A stretch of 64,000 bases of DNA from Dromiciops gliroides. Lineage: Eukaryota > Chordata > Mammalia > Microbiotheria > Microbiotheriidae. The stretch is taken from the NCBI RefSeq assembly GCF_019393635.1, contig NC_057866.1, positions 9,310,223 to 9,374,222 on the forward strand, written 5' to 3'. The notes beneath the pieces were generated by a model, which saw only the letters and a program-made list of their open reading frames with translations, made no database searches and had not been told where the DNA came from. Positions 1 through 18,455 of this stretch are shown piece by piece. The translations under genes and the position numbers were made by a program. Position 1 is the first letter of the stretch. Each line of letters begins with the position of its first letter.

Positions 1-285
1 GTCCCAGGCTGCGCCTCTCCTGTAGCCCCTCTGGCTCACGATTTACAAAACAACTGTACACCCCCTCCCCCAGCCTTTGTACAAAGCCCCTGGCCCAGCC
101 CACCCTCCCCCCAGCACTATACATAGCTGCCCAGCTTTCTGTACACAGCAGCCCCTGGGCGGGCAGAGCGTCCTCCTCTGAGGCAGCAGTCTTCAGCCCC
201 TGCTCTCCCCCTGCCATGCCCGCAGCTCCCGTGCCCAGGGCCCAGCCCGTGAGGCAGGGGAGGGGCAGGGGGAAAGGGGGGGAGG
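1..285 (-). other. KAT5: KAT5 3' untranslated region (may extend past the window edge)
   Basis: This is sequence downstream of the KAT5 stop. No AATAAA or ATTAAA is visible on the minus strand here. A TGTAAA lies near 41-46, so cleavage may occur at or beyond the window edge. Confidence 0.6.
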
Positions 286-8413
<8,128 letters not shown>

Positions 8414-8870
8414 CTTCCCTCCCTCCCTCAGGAGCCGCTTCCGGCTCCGCGGGGTGACGTCACGTCCGGCGTACCGGCGTCTCCCTGAAGCCGGCTCTAG
8501 GGGTGTGGAGGTAGAAAGGCCTCCGGACGGGGAGGGTCATGGGCGGGAGGGAGCCCCCGGACAAGGACGCGGCACGAACTGCGAGGGCGGCCCGCCGGCA
8601 GACGCGCCTGGCCTCCGGTGGGGCTGGCGGCGGAGCAGCCGCCTCGAGGCCCTAGGCCAGATCCGGGGCGGGGCGGGGCCTCGCGCCTCGCCGTCTGATT
8701 GGAAAAAAGTGGAATCCGTCAGGCGACGTCGTTCGAGTGCGTCGGCATCACGTGGGTGCGCACGGCCACGTGACGGCCGTTGTTGTTCCGGCTGGGCTCT
8801 GGAAGTCCCCAGCGCCGCAGCCGGGGCCCTGCCTGGCGGATCAGGAAACTGAAGCGGGCGGTGCTCTGTC
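8414..8870 (-). promoter_or_regulatory. KAT5: KAT5 CpG-rich promoter and 5' UTR
   Basis: GC- and CpG-rich block directly upstream of the KAT5 start with no TATA box. Visible elements are a perfect CRE TGACGTCA at 8455-8462, GC boxes near 8668, an inverted CCAAT box (ATTGG, 8698-8702) and two perfect CACGTG E-boxes at 8749-8754 and 8767-8772. The E-boxes fit MYC/MAX or USF control; this is inferred from motif alone. Confidence 0.75.
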
Positions 8871-8894
8871 AGTCACGCCCTGAGTTCGAATCTT

Positions 8895-9048
8895 TTTTTT
8901 TTTTTTTTTTTTTTGCGGGGCAATGGGCGTTAAGTGACTTGCCCAGGGTCACACAGCTGGTAAGTGTCAAGTATCTGAGGTCGGATTTGAACTCTGGTAC
9001 TCCTGAATACAGGGCCGGTGCTTTATCCACTGCGCCACCTAGCTGCCC
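8895..9048 (-). mobile_element. WSINE1/Mar1-like CORE-SINE
   Basis: tRNA-derived head (agctaggtggcgcag on the minus strand), CORE segment and poly(A), seen here as a leading poly(T). Flanked by target duplications TCGAATCTT at 8886-8894 and 9049-9057. Confidence 0.92.
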
Positions 9049-9600
9049 TCGAATCTTGCCTCTCATGCTTGCTGCCTTTGTGCCCTTGGACAAGTCACTC
9101 CCCAACCTGGGCTTCGGTTTCCGTATCTGTAAAGCGTGGGGCTTGGATGGGATGGGCGCTGAGGTTCCTTACCCCTCTCAGTCTAAGACCTTCCCCCCTT
9201 CAGGTTAGAGTGCTGCCCCAGGAGTTAGGAAGACACGAGCTCAAATCCTGCCCAGACACTTGTCAGCTCTTTCTGCTATAAAATGGGGCTCATCATAGCC
9301 CCTCCCTCCCAGGGTTGTTGTGAAGATCAAATGAAGAATTTGTGTGGCTAATTATAAACGAAGATTCATACCAATAAATAAACCCTGCTCACACAGTCAG
9401 CTGCTTGCTGGTCACGGCCTGAATACACTCAAACAAGCGTTCTTTGGCCAATGACCACTTCTCCCCCAAACCATGCTAGCATCTAGCAAAGGCTCAGAGG
9501 AGACCTATGGCCTTAGCCGATTCCTGTTGGGTCTCAGTTTCTTGAAGGAGTTGGACAGGATGCCCTCTGAGGTCACTGGGATTTCTTACGGTCTACAGTC
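9049..9600 (+). mobile_element. Tandem old MIR/THER1-type SINE remnants
   Basis: Three overlapping remnants share the CORE-SINE layout. 9060-9180 has 'cccttggacaagtcact...cgtatctgtaaa', 9200-9350 has 'gggttgttgtgaagatcaaatg', and 9500-9600 has 'ggagttggacaggatgccctctgagg'. They are too diverged for clean borders. Confidence 0.6.
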
Positions 9601-9969
9601 TACCCTCCACGGTCCTTCCTAGGTCTGACATCCCCATCCCCAGCCAATTCTGACATTCTGTGTTCTATGGGCTCAGAACTCTTAAGTTCTGCATCAGACT
9701 TCATAATGTCGCTAGGCATAGATTAACCTGTAGATAAGAGACTGTCAGATCCTTGAGGACCAAGAATTTTTTTTATTTTTTGTCTTTGTATCTACGGTGC
9801 CCACACTGGTCCAGGTACATGACTGATTGATTCCAAGGTCTCTGTCCTAAGGTTTCATCCAGTTCTGCCATCTTGTTCTATGTTTTCAAGCTTCTCTGAG
9901 CTTTAACATTCTCTGTCCAGCAAGGCTTTCCCAAGACCAGAAGAAGGGACAAGACTCCCTCCTCACTGC

Positions 9970-10235
9970 CATTGTCCTGGCTTCCCTGGCAACCTTCAAG
10001 TCTCAACTAAAACCCCACTTTCTGCAAGAAGCCTTTCCTGGTCCCCCTTAATTCTAGTGCCCAACATCTGTGGAATACCCTCCATTTATTTACACAGTAT
10101 GTTTGTACAGTGTCTCCCCAATTAGACCGTGAGCTCCTTGTGGACAGGGACTGTCTTTTGCCTTTCTCTATATCCCTAGCACTTAACAGTGTCTAGCATA
10201 CAGTAGTAGACTGATGAATGTTTGACAGTCTCCTA
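9970..10235 (+). mobile_element. L2 LINE 3' end
   Basis: Typical L2 terminal sequence, 'ttctgcaagaagcctttcctgg...gaccgtgagctccttgtggacagggactg...tagcatacagtagtagactga'. Plus strand, 5'-truncated. Confidence 0.8.
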
Positions 10236-10439
10236 GTAATAACATTCTATAGCCTATTTTTTTAAAGCCCCTGACTGACTTGACATTTCTCCCTCTGTAT
10301 CCTAAGGCTGCCCCCCAATTGTGGTCATCTCTCTTCTGACAGTCTATTTTCTAAGTTCCATCCCAGTGTTCCTCTTCCATAAGGTGTGACCTAAACTCTG
10401 ACAGTTGATATTACCAAGCTCTGAAGAACGGCTTGGAAG

Positions 10440-11355
10440 GTCAGAAGGAGGGAGCTGCTGTGCTGATACAGGAGTTGAGCCCAACCCCACAGTCACCCTG
10501 ACACAGATCCAGTCCCTGGAAGGCCTCACCAGAGAAGGAGACCCCCAGAGCCTCTGAATCAGCTGAAGTGCCAGTGTTGTCTGGAACTAAGCTCACAGTC
10601 TGGTGAGTGGGCTGAGCCCTGGGCAGGGGAGAGACTACAGGGCTCTATGCTGGTGCTAAGGCAAAACTTGGATTTTACACCCCTGCTGAGAACCAGGAGG
10701 TAGGCTCCAGTAGCAGTGGCCCAGGTGGGGGAGGGGCACAGGCTGGAGCTAACAACCGCAACACACAAAGCTGGTTGATTAGCAAGTTGGTCTGGGGTCA
10801 TCTAGGACCAGGAAACATGCCGGGTGAGGGAAGAACCTGATTCTCCTTAAATCATACCACCTGGGACTTCTTCTTTTTTTTTTTTTTTTGGTGGAGCAAT
10901 GGGGGTTAAGTGACTTGCCCAGGGTCACACAGCTAGTAAGTGTCAAGTGTCTGAGGCCGGATTTGAACTCAGGAACTCCTGAATCCAGGGCTGGTGCTTT
11001 ATCCACTGTGCCACCTAGCCACCCCACACCCGGGACTTCTTAAGCTTGGGATACTGCAGCCTGGAAACAGTGCCCCACTATAAGGAGCTAAAAGTATAGT
11101 AAAAGAAAGGCAAGATAAGCCGACAGAGAAAGAAAGGTGAGGACCATAGAAAGCTTCTTCAGTAACAAGGAAGACCAAGGGGCACCTTCAGAGGAAGATA
11201 TCAACATTAGGGCCCCTATATCTAAAGCTTCCAAGAAAAATACAAATTGGTCTCAGGCCATAGAGGTGCTCAAAAAGGACTTTGAAGATAAAGTTAGAGA
11301 AGTAGAGGGAAAAAATGGAAAGAGAAATGAGGGTGATGTAGGAAAGACATGAGAT
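10440..11355 (+). mobile_element. Old L1/HAL1-type LINE fragment (5' region and ORF1 part)
   Basis: The segment encodes a lysine/glutamate-rich coiled-coil stretch (AIEVLKKDFEDKVREVEGKN near 11260-11320) like L1-family ORF1. It follows GC-richer leader-like sequence. A younger SINE interrupts it at 10873-11026. The family call rests on this short stretch only. Confidence 0.45.
10873..11026 (-). mobile_element. WSINE1/Mar1-like CORE-SINE
   Basis: Minus-strand SINE flanked by near-identical duplications CACCTGGGACTTCTT (10858-10872) and CACCCGGGACTTCTT (11027-11041). It is inserted into the L1/HAL1-type fragment. Confidence 0.9.
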
Positions 11356-11869
11356 ATTACCAGGCTCCTACAAGCTTTGACAGTCTGTGTTGTATGATTT
11401 AAGACTCTTCCCAGATCAGACATTCTGTGTCTTTCTGGGGTCATAGATCTGGAGCTGAAAGGGGCCTCAGAAATCTTCCAGTCTAACACCCTGGCCCCTC
11501 CACCGTTTTATTAATGAGGAAATTGAGGCCTAAGGAAGTTACGGCTCAGTGGCTGAGGTAGAATTTGAACACAGGTCCTCCGACTTACCAACTACTGCTG
11601 CTTCTACTATACCAAGCTACCCTAAGGTCACACTCAGCTCTGACATTCAGTATTAGCTAGCTAATATCATTTAGGTTCTCCAACTTGTGGTTCCTGCTAG
11701 ATCTGATAGTCTCTGTAAGATGCACTAATGTGTTCTAAGGGCCAAGCCAACTCTAAAGCCTCTCTGAGCTTTGACATTCTTTCTTCAAATGTCCTCCTTC
11801 CAAAGCTCCCATTGGATATGTTTTATTCTCAGGTCCCTCCCATCACATACAAACAGTCCATGTCTCTGT

Positions 11870-12484
11870 TGTGAGGTTTTTAAGATATTGGGGTGCTAAT
11901 TGCTTCTAGCTAAATTATTGGGGGCCAGACTGGGTTTTTCTAAAACATTGCTACTTATAAATTAATGGCTATTGCACCAGGTTGGGTAGTAAGCATTTAA
12001 TATTAAAGTATATTAAATATTAGTAAACCATTGACCACATAGCATTTCCCTAACTTCTTCACTAGTCACAGGCTTACAGGCCTAAACAATTACATACTGT
12101 GGTAAAAAATATGAAAGTTTAAATTAAGGGAAAGGTTAAGTAGGGTAGATTTATGATCTAATATCCAATTTTAAATCTCACAATACTCAGCGTATTTAGC
12201 CAAGGGAGAAGAGAGGGCAAGTGGCTATAGCGATCCATAGAGTCCCAGGAAGAAAGAGAGCAAGCCCACTGCTGTCCAGAGCCTTTCCTCCTTTCGATAG
12301 AGGTGGCTTCTTACACACTGATCAAAGCTAATTGGTCAGTCTCATTCAATTCCATTGATTGACTAGACTTGAGGGTGGTCTGTATTAAAATGAGCTGTAC
12401 CTGATGACATCAGGGTCTAGTGGAAGACAATAGTGGAAGGCAAAGGCACATTCAAAACCCTTTATTAATAATTATTTTCTCACA
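11870..12484. mobile_element. Probable solo LTR, unidentified marsupial ERV family
   Basis: A 615-bp AT-rich block begins TGTGAG and ends CTCACA, the short inverted TG...CA ends of an LTR. It interrupts the decayed tandem repeat on both sides. No clear target duplication and no internal viral region are present, so it is an old solo LTR fossil or a look-alike. Confidence 0.4.
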
Positions 12485-13266
12485 ATTGTCATTCTCATCC
12501 ATGCTTGAGATCTGTTTCCTTCAGGATCAGACATTCCATGTTCCCTCTGATGAGCCGACTCTGTTTTCTGAGGGCTAAAGCAGAAGCTTGAGCTTTGACA
12601 TCTGAGGTATTTCCTCTAAGGTCTTTCTTTCCTAGCTCTGTTAGTCTGTGTTATAAATTCCTTCCCAGCTCTCAGACAGTCAATAAACATTTATTAAGCG
12701 CCTACTATGTCCCAGGCACTGTGTCAAACTGAGGTTACAAAGAAAGGCAAAAGACAGTGCCTGCCCTCAAGGCTCTCACAATCTAACAGGGTGTCTCCAA
12801 CATACAAACCACTATGTATATATGTACAGACACACTACATAAACAGGAAAATTAGGAAATGCTGACAGAAGGAAAGCATTAGAATTAAGATGGAAAGAGA
12901 AAAGCTTCCTGTAGAAGACGAGTTTTTAGTTGGGACTGCCGGTAGTCTGAGCTAAGGAGGGGCAGTGTTCCAGGCATGGGAGGCAGCCAGAGGAAATGCC
13001 TGCATCCAAGAAATACAGGATATTGTTCATGGACCACCATGGAGGTGGTCAGTGTCACTGAATTAAAGAGTACAAGTCAGGGATTAAGGTGTCAAAAAGA
13101 CCGGGAAGGTAGAAGGGGGCTTGGGACACTGAACAGAGGAATCTGTGTTTGATCCTGGAGGTAACAAGGAGCCACTGGAGTTTGTTGAGTAGGGAGTGGC
13201 ATAGTAGGACCTTCAATTTAGGAAAACTACTTTTCTAGTGCCTGAATGGAGGATGGAACTGAATGG

Positions 13267-13930
13267 TGTGATAAAATAATGGGATTTAGCACATACTCAA
13301 AGGCCCACCTGGATGGAGATTAACATAAACTGATTAAATTAAGGGAGAGTGATTGACTGCTGATTAGCCTAGATTGTAAGCACACCTGGCCAGCCCTTAA
13401 GAAGGTATTGTTCTCAGAAGCTAGACTTTGAACTTAACTCGAGACCACCTTCAAATCCAGTGACCAATGGATTTAGATGACACCTACCAATCAACTTGAA
13501 GCAGTGTATAAGGACTGCCCATGCTCCAGACCTATAAAAAGCTTCCACAATCAGTTTGCTGGAGAGTTCATGATTGAAGTAGGGTCTTGGTGGAGGACTT
13601 GAGGAAGAACCAGACCAGACTGGAACTCTAGGCTAGATAGGCCTTTTCTTAACTTTATGAACTCCACATGAATATCTGTATGTTTTTTTGTTTTTTTTTT
13701 TTTAAGTGAGGCAATTGAGGTTAAGTGACTTGCCCAGGGTCACACAGCTAGTAAGTGTTAAGTGTCTGAGGCTGGGTTTGAACTCAGGTACTCCTGACTC
13801 CAGGGCCAGTGCTCTTTCCACTGTGCCACCTAGCTGCCCCTGTATGCTTTAATAAATGTTTAATGCCCAAAGACTGGTGCTAAAGCTTCTAATTTAAGAC
13901 GATCACACAATTTAGATTTTAAACATCACA
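13267..13930 (+). mobile_element. Solo LTR, ERV1-like, containing a SINE
   Basis: The block starts TGTGATAA and ends CATCACA. It has a TATA-like ctataaaa (about 13532) and an AATAAA (about 13850), and is flanked by the 4-bp duplication ATGG (13263-13266 and 13931-13934), as for class I ERVs. No internal viral genes remain, so it is a recombined fossil. It is younger than the L2 it sits in and older than the SINE inside it (13686-13840). Confidence 0.65.
13686..13840 (-). mobile_element. WSINE1/Mar1-like CORE-SINE
   Basis: Minus-strand SINE with the tgtatg target duplicated at 13677 and 13841. It lies inside the solo LTR near that LTR's poly(A) signal. Confidence 0.9.
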
Positions 13931-14333
13931 ATGGGGAGAGGTGTGAGGCAGACAGACTTACCAGCAACTATTGCAATAGTCCAGGTGTATGATGAGGAGG
14001 AGAGAAGGGGGCATAATGGGAGGGTACTGCAGAGGTGAAATCGACAAGAGGTGCTGCAGAGGTGAAATCGACAAGAGGTGCTGAAGAGGTGAAATCAATA
14101 GGCCTTGGCACCTTCTTGAATGGGGGCAGGGGAATTGGTGGAATGGGGAGTCCAGAACAACTCCTAGGTTGGAAGCCTGAGGGACTAGGAGGATGGTGTT
14201 GCTCTCTACAGTAACAAGGAAGGTAGGAAGTGGGGAAGATTTCTGGGGAAATCCAATGAGTTCTGTTCTGGACATATTGAGTTTAAGATGTCTACTGGAC
14301 ATCCAGTTCAAGATCTCTTAAAAGGCAGTCAGA

Positions 14334-14654
14334 TGATGAGTGAGATGAGCAGAACCAGAAGAACATTGTACACAGTATCATCAACATTGAGTGTTGATCT
14401 ACTGTGATGGACTATATTCTTCTCACCAATGCAATGGTACAGAAGAGTTCCAGGGAACTCATGATAGAAGAGGATCTCCAAATCCAAGGGAAAAAAAAAA
14501 AGAACTGTGGAGTATAGATGCTGATTGAACCATACTATTTCTTTTGTTTTGGGTGCTGTTGTTTTTTTTTTCTATTTTGAGGTTTTGCATCACTGCTCTG
14601 ATTTTTTCTCTTGTAACAGGATTAATGCAGAAATAGGATTAATGTTATTATGTG

Positions 14655-14709
<55 letters not shown>

Positions 14710-14903
14710 GTATATGTATATAGATATATAGATATAACCTATATCAGATTACCTGCTGTCTAGGGGAGGGGGGAGGGAGTGGAGGGAGGGAGAAAAATCT
14801 GAAATTGTAAAGCTTGTATAAACAAAAGTTGAGAACTATCTTTACATGTAACAGGAAAAATAAAATACCTTATATGTAAAAAAAAAATAAAAAAATTTTT
14901 TAA
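14334..14903 (+). mobile_element. Marsupial L1 3' UTR, 5'-truncated insertion
   Basis: It runs from the L1-tail phrase 'gatgagcagaaccagaagaac' (about 14345) to an AATAAA-containing A-rich end. It is bounded by the 14-bp duplication AAAAGGCAGTCAGA at 14320-14333 and 14904-14917. It splits the L2 copy. A TG/TA microsatellite (14652-14735) lies within. Confidence 0.8.
14652..14735 (+). repeat. (TG)n/(TA)n compound microsatellite
   Basis: Alternating tatata and tgtgtg blocks inside the L1 3' UTR. Confidence 0.95.
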
Positions 14904-15260
14904 AAAAGGCAGTCAGAGATGTGAAATCAGGAATGAGCAGAATGGAGGCAGGATAGTAAATTTAACAATCGTCAGCATAGAGATGGTAATTAAATCCAGG
15001 GGAGTTGATAAGGTCACCAAGTGAGGTAAAGAGGGAGAAGACCAGAGGGTCCAGGAGAGAGGAACACCAAGATTGGAAAGCAGGATCTGGATCCAGCAAA
15101 GGAGACAGACAAGAATCAGAATAGAGAGGTGCTCTGAGAACCAAGGGAGAAGAGAGTGTCAAGGAAGAGAGAGTGACCAACACTGTCAAGCTGCAGAGAG
15201 GCCAAGGAGAATGAAGATTGAGAAAAAGCCATTGGGTCTGGCCATTAAGAGTAAACTCTA

Positions 15261-15410
15261 GGGGCAGCTAGGTGGCAAAGTGGATAGAGAACCGGCCCTG
15301 GAGTCAGGAGTACCTGAGTTCAAATCCAGCCTCAGACACTTAACACTTACTAGCTGTGTGATCCTGGGCAAGTCACTAACCCCAATTGCCTCACTAAAAA
15401 AAAAAAAAAA
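15261..15410 (+). mobile_element. WSINE1/Mar1-like CORE-SINE, copy A of a pair
   Basis: Plus-strand SINE with a full tRNA-like head and a 15-A tail. It is flanked by AGTAAACTCTA at 15250-15260 and 15411-15421. Confidence 0.93.
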
Positions 15411-15425
15411 AGTAAACTCTAACGA

Positions 15426-15570
15426 GGGGCAGCTAGATGGCACAGTGGTTGGGGCACCGGCCCTGGATTCAGGAGTACCTGAGTTCAAATCCGGCCTCAG
15501 ACACTTGACACTTACTAGCTGTGTGACCCTGGGCAAGTCACTTAACCCCCTATTGCCTGCAAAAAAAAAG
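15426..15570 (+). mobile_element. WSINE1/Mar1-like CORE-SINE, copy B of a pair
   Basis: Plus-strand SINE starting five bases after the target copy shared with SINE A. It is closed by a third AGTAAACTCTAA at 15571-15582. Confidence 0.93.
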
Positions 15571-15833
15571 AGTAAACTCTAACATTCTGTGTTCTAAGGT
15601 CACTCACAACTCTGCTATTCCACTTTCTAAGACACCTAACAGCTTTGACCATCGAAGGCCCCCCTCTGGCATCCTATGTTCTCAGGTCTTTCCCAACTCT
15701 GACATTCTATGTTCATCTAAGCTTTGACTTTCTATATTCTAAGGTCATTCCCAAGAATCACTTGGCGTTAAAAGTTCTCTGATTATTACTTGCTCTTATT
15801 TTTTATATGCTAAGAGCCCTTTCAGGCAGTTAG

Positions 15834-16053
15834 CACAGTGGATAGAGTGTGGGGCCTGGAGTCAGGAAGATGAGTTCAAATTAGGTTTCAGGCACTTATT
15901 AGTTGTGTGACCCTGGGCAAGTCACTTCACCCTGCTTGCCTCAGTTTCCTCATTTGCAAAATGAGCTGGAGAAGGAAATGGCAAACCACTCTAGGATCAT
16001 TGCCAAGAAAACCACAAAATGGGGTCACGAAGAATCAGACATTACTAAACAAC
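15834..16053 (+). mobile_element. Mar1-type SINE with RTE (BovB-like) tail
   Basis: tRNA-like head (cagttagcacagtggatagag) and CORE, then the RTE-type tail 'gctggagaaggaaatggcaa', ending in gaatcagac...aacaacaaa. This tail differs from the poly(A) SINEs elsewhere in the window and implies a different LINE partner. Confidence 0.85.
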
Positions 16054-16199
16054 AAAGGCCCCTATCAGTTCTGATCATCAATGTTATTAGGTTTGTCTGG
16101 ATCTTGATATTCTATATTATATGTACTAAATCTCTTCCTGGTTCTGACATTCTATGTTCTAAGGTCCCTCCCAACTTTAAGCTTTGATTAAATCCAACC

Positions 16200-18455
16200 A
16201 GTTCTAAATGAAAAAATGAAAACCCATCGCTCACCTTTTTCTTCTGATAGTCATTGATTGGAAAATCCAAGTTTTTCACCAGTTTATTTTATAATTGGTT
16301 TAGAATTAATCTAATTTCTGCATTAGCAAAACAAACAAACAAAAACCCAACTAAAAAAACCCCTTTGCATAAGAGCTGAAGAAATCATCTATCTATGTGT
16401 CCCAAGAGAGGAGTGAAGTCTCCTTGTTCATGGCTGACTTTGTGAAACATTCCCTCCCGTCCCCCCAAAAAATCTGCAGATTTATGAAAAATTAAATTAA
16501 CACACATCCTTCCTTGGCTCCACCTCCCCACCCAGCTCTGCACATTGGTAATCCGTTTTCTTAGCAGCTGCTGAATCCAGGGCCAGACTGCTAAGAATTC
16601 TCTGGAGTGATTTCCCTAGGAACCCAGCAACAAATACAACCTTGGGATGGTTCGCCCTTAACTCCGACATTTAGGAGAAGTAGAGGCTCTGGTGGGAATC
16701 AGCCCTTCTTTAGGTCATCAGTCACAGAATTTGAGAATTGGAAGAGATCTCTACAGCAAGGAATCTGCAATGGAGCATACCCACGAAGTGGGTATCAACT
16801 TCCCAAAGACCTGCTAAGACCTAGAACTCACCTCCTCCCCCCCAAGGCCTCCCATGACCCTGTGGGGTATCTCTGATTGTCCATCTTTTTCCTGACCTCC
16901 AGCCCAAAGCTGCCTTTTTGGAACTGTTCTTTTCCCCCTTTTAGTTATCCCTGAACTCAGCAATCATGGCCTCTTCTCCACGCTAAACACCCACCAGTTC
17001 CTTCAACTGATCCCATCATAGCATTATTCCAGGCCCTTACCTGCCCTCATCTGGACACTGTCCAGCTTATTGATGCCCTTCTTAGACTGGTGCCCACACT
17101 GAGGATAATCCTCCAGGTGATTGTTGACCAGGGTGGAAGACAGAGGGACAGTCACCTTCCTGCCCCCTGGGAGCTTCCCCCCCCCCAACCCAATGCAGCC
17201 CAAGATGGCGCTGACTTTTTGTGTACCACATCACTCTGAGCTTGCAGGTCATTCAGATGCCAAGATTGTTTTCAGAACAGTGACTGTCCACTCATGCCTC
17301 TACCTTCTTATATTTGTGGAGCTGATTTCTTATGCCCAAGTCCAAGACTTCCCATTTATCCCTACTAAATTTCATCTTATTAGATTTGGTCCAGTGCTCT
17401 GGCCAGTCATCAGCATAAAGATGATTACTAGAACCCCCAAAAGATGATGAGAACAAGAGAGAGGGTGTAGAGGGAGAGATGGGAGCCCAACATGGAGGCT
17501 CTGGGGACACCGTATAGTTATAGGGATGATAAGCCAGTAGAGGGCACCAAGAAGCCCTGGTCAGACAGGACCAGGAGAGAAAGTCACTAAAACATCTCAG
17601 TGGCCAGGTAGCTCTCTTAGGATTCTAAGTTGGAGTTCCTACTACTAGTGAACCCAACATATTCCTGTCATAAAGTCAGGTCAATTAGTCAAAGATATGA
17701 AGTCTTTCTTTTTCTTTTCTTTTTGGTGAGGCAATTGGGGTTGTGACTTGCCCAGGGTCACACAGCTAGTAAGTATCAAGTATCTGAGGACGGATTTAAA
17801 CTCAGGTCCTCCTGAATCCAGGGCTGGCGCTTTATCCACTGTGCCACCTAGCAGCCCCTGAAGTCTTTCTTAAAGTATTTCTTCTCCCTTCCCATGAAGA
17901 TGTCTGAGGTCATAAACTTCTTCTTAGGGCCCTGACTGAAGGATGAAGTTCTGAAGATAATCCTTGAGCTGGTCAAGGTTTTTGTGCCCATGTTGGCTTG
18001 GTCATCAAGTGACCTAAAGAAGCGGCTTGAGTAGTCCATGGTCCTGTTAGTCCTGGCCAAGCTGGCCTGGCCTCCTCATTCCTGTGAGGCACGGCCACTG
18101 GGAAAACAAGATTTGGAAACTTTATATAGTGTCCTGCAAAAGCCCCTGAGCATCATGGGATCGGTCCTGCTCCATCTCATCTCCACCCCTACAGGTGCTG
18201 CTATTTCTAACAAGCTGTAGTTGACAGCTATGGCTGATGACCACTAGATTTGTCTAAGGGCTACTTAGTTACTCTGGGAAACTTCACTGCCAAAACCTAC
18301 AATTACTTGACTCCTGAGACTTATGAAAAGAAACTGTTCACTCTCCCCTATCAGAAATTCATCAGTGTTGGAAAGACACTAGAATGTTTGTCCAGACAAC
18401 CTAGGCAGCTGCTGTGGCTTACGTGTCTACCACATAGATGTTTTGCTTTGAAGTC
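16200..18455. other. Intergenic stretch without an identified gene
   Basis: 16200-16900 holds nothing I recognise. 16900-17400 resembles an old CR1/L3-type LINE ('ctcatctggacactgtccagctt'). 17400-17600 is an L2 reverse-transcriptase scrap on the minus strand (HLYADDW). 17711-17858 is a SINE. 17860-18455 is unassigned and discussed in the findings. Confidence 0.5.
17711..17858 (-). mobile_element. WSINE1/Mar1-like CORE-SINE
   Basis: Minus-strand SINE with target duplication TGAAGTCTTTCTT at 17698-17710 and 17859-17871. Confidence 0.92.

Larger units (their letters stand above)
12665..15245 (-). mobile_element. L2-type LINE, minus strand, 3' UTR plus reverse-transcriptase part, with nested insertions
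   Basis: On the minus strand the copy ends with 'cagtgcctgggacatagtaggcgcttaataaatg' (12680-12720). It carries the L2 reverse-transcriptase phrases NYHLYADD (near 14970) and MSSRHLKLNMSRTELIGFP (14240-14310). It has been split by a solo LTR (13267-13930) and an L1 3' end (14334-14903). It has lost its 5' part. Confidence 0.8.
9600..16190 (+). repeat. Decayed approximately 32-bp tandem repeat, broken up by later insertions
   Basis: The phrase 'ccaactctgacattctgtgttctaaggtcc' and close variants recur in pieces at about 9600-9720, 10230-10410, 11360-11440, 11630-11870, 12485-12670, 15585-15750 and 16060-16190. Between the pieces sit L2, L1, LTR and SINE insertions. The unit equals the tail of THER1/MIR-type SINEs and the monomer of the clean array at 46125-46417. 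The single-origin reading is an inference. Confidence 0.55.

Noticed and set aside
14962-15189. Reverse-transcriptase-like open frame (NYHLYADD)
   Set aside because: Part of a decayed L2 LINE, not a host or intact enzyme gene.
15280-15582. Open frames with repeated SGVPEFKS(S/G)LRHLTLTSC phrases seen at many sites
   Set aside because: These are translations of the CORE-SINE, present wherever it inserted.
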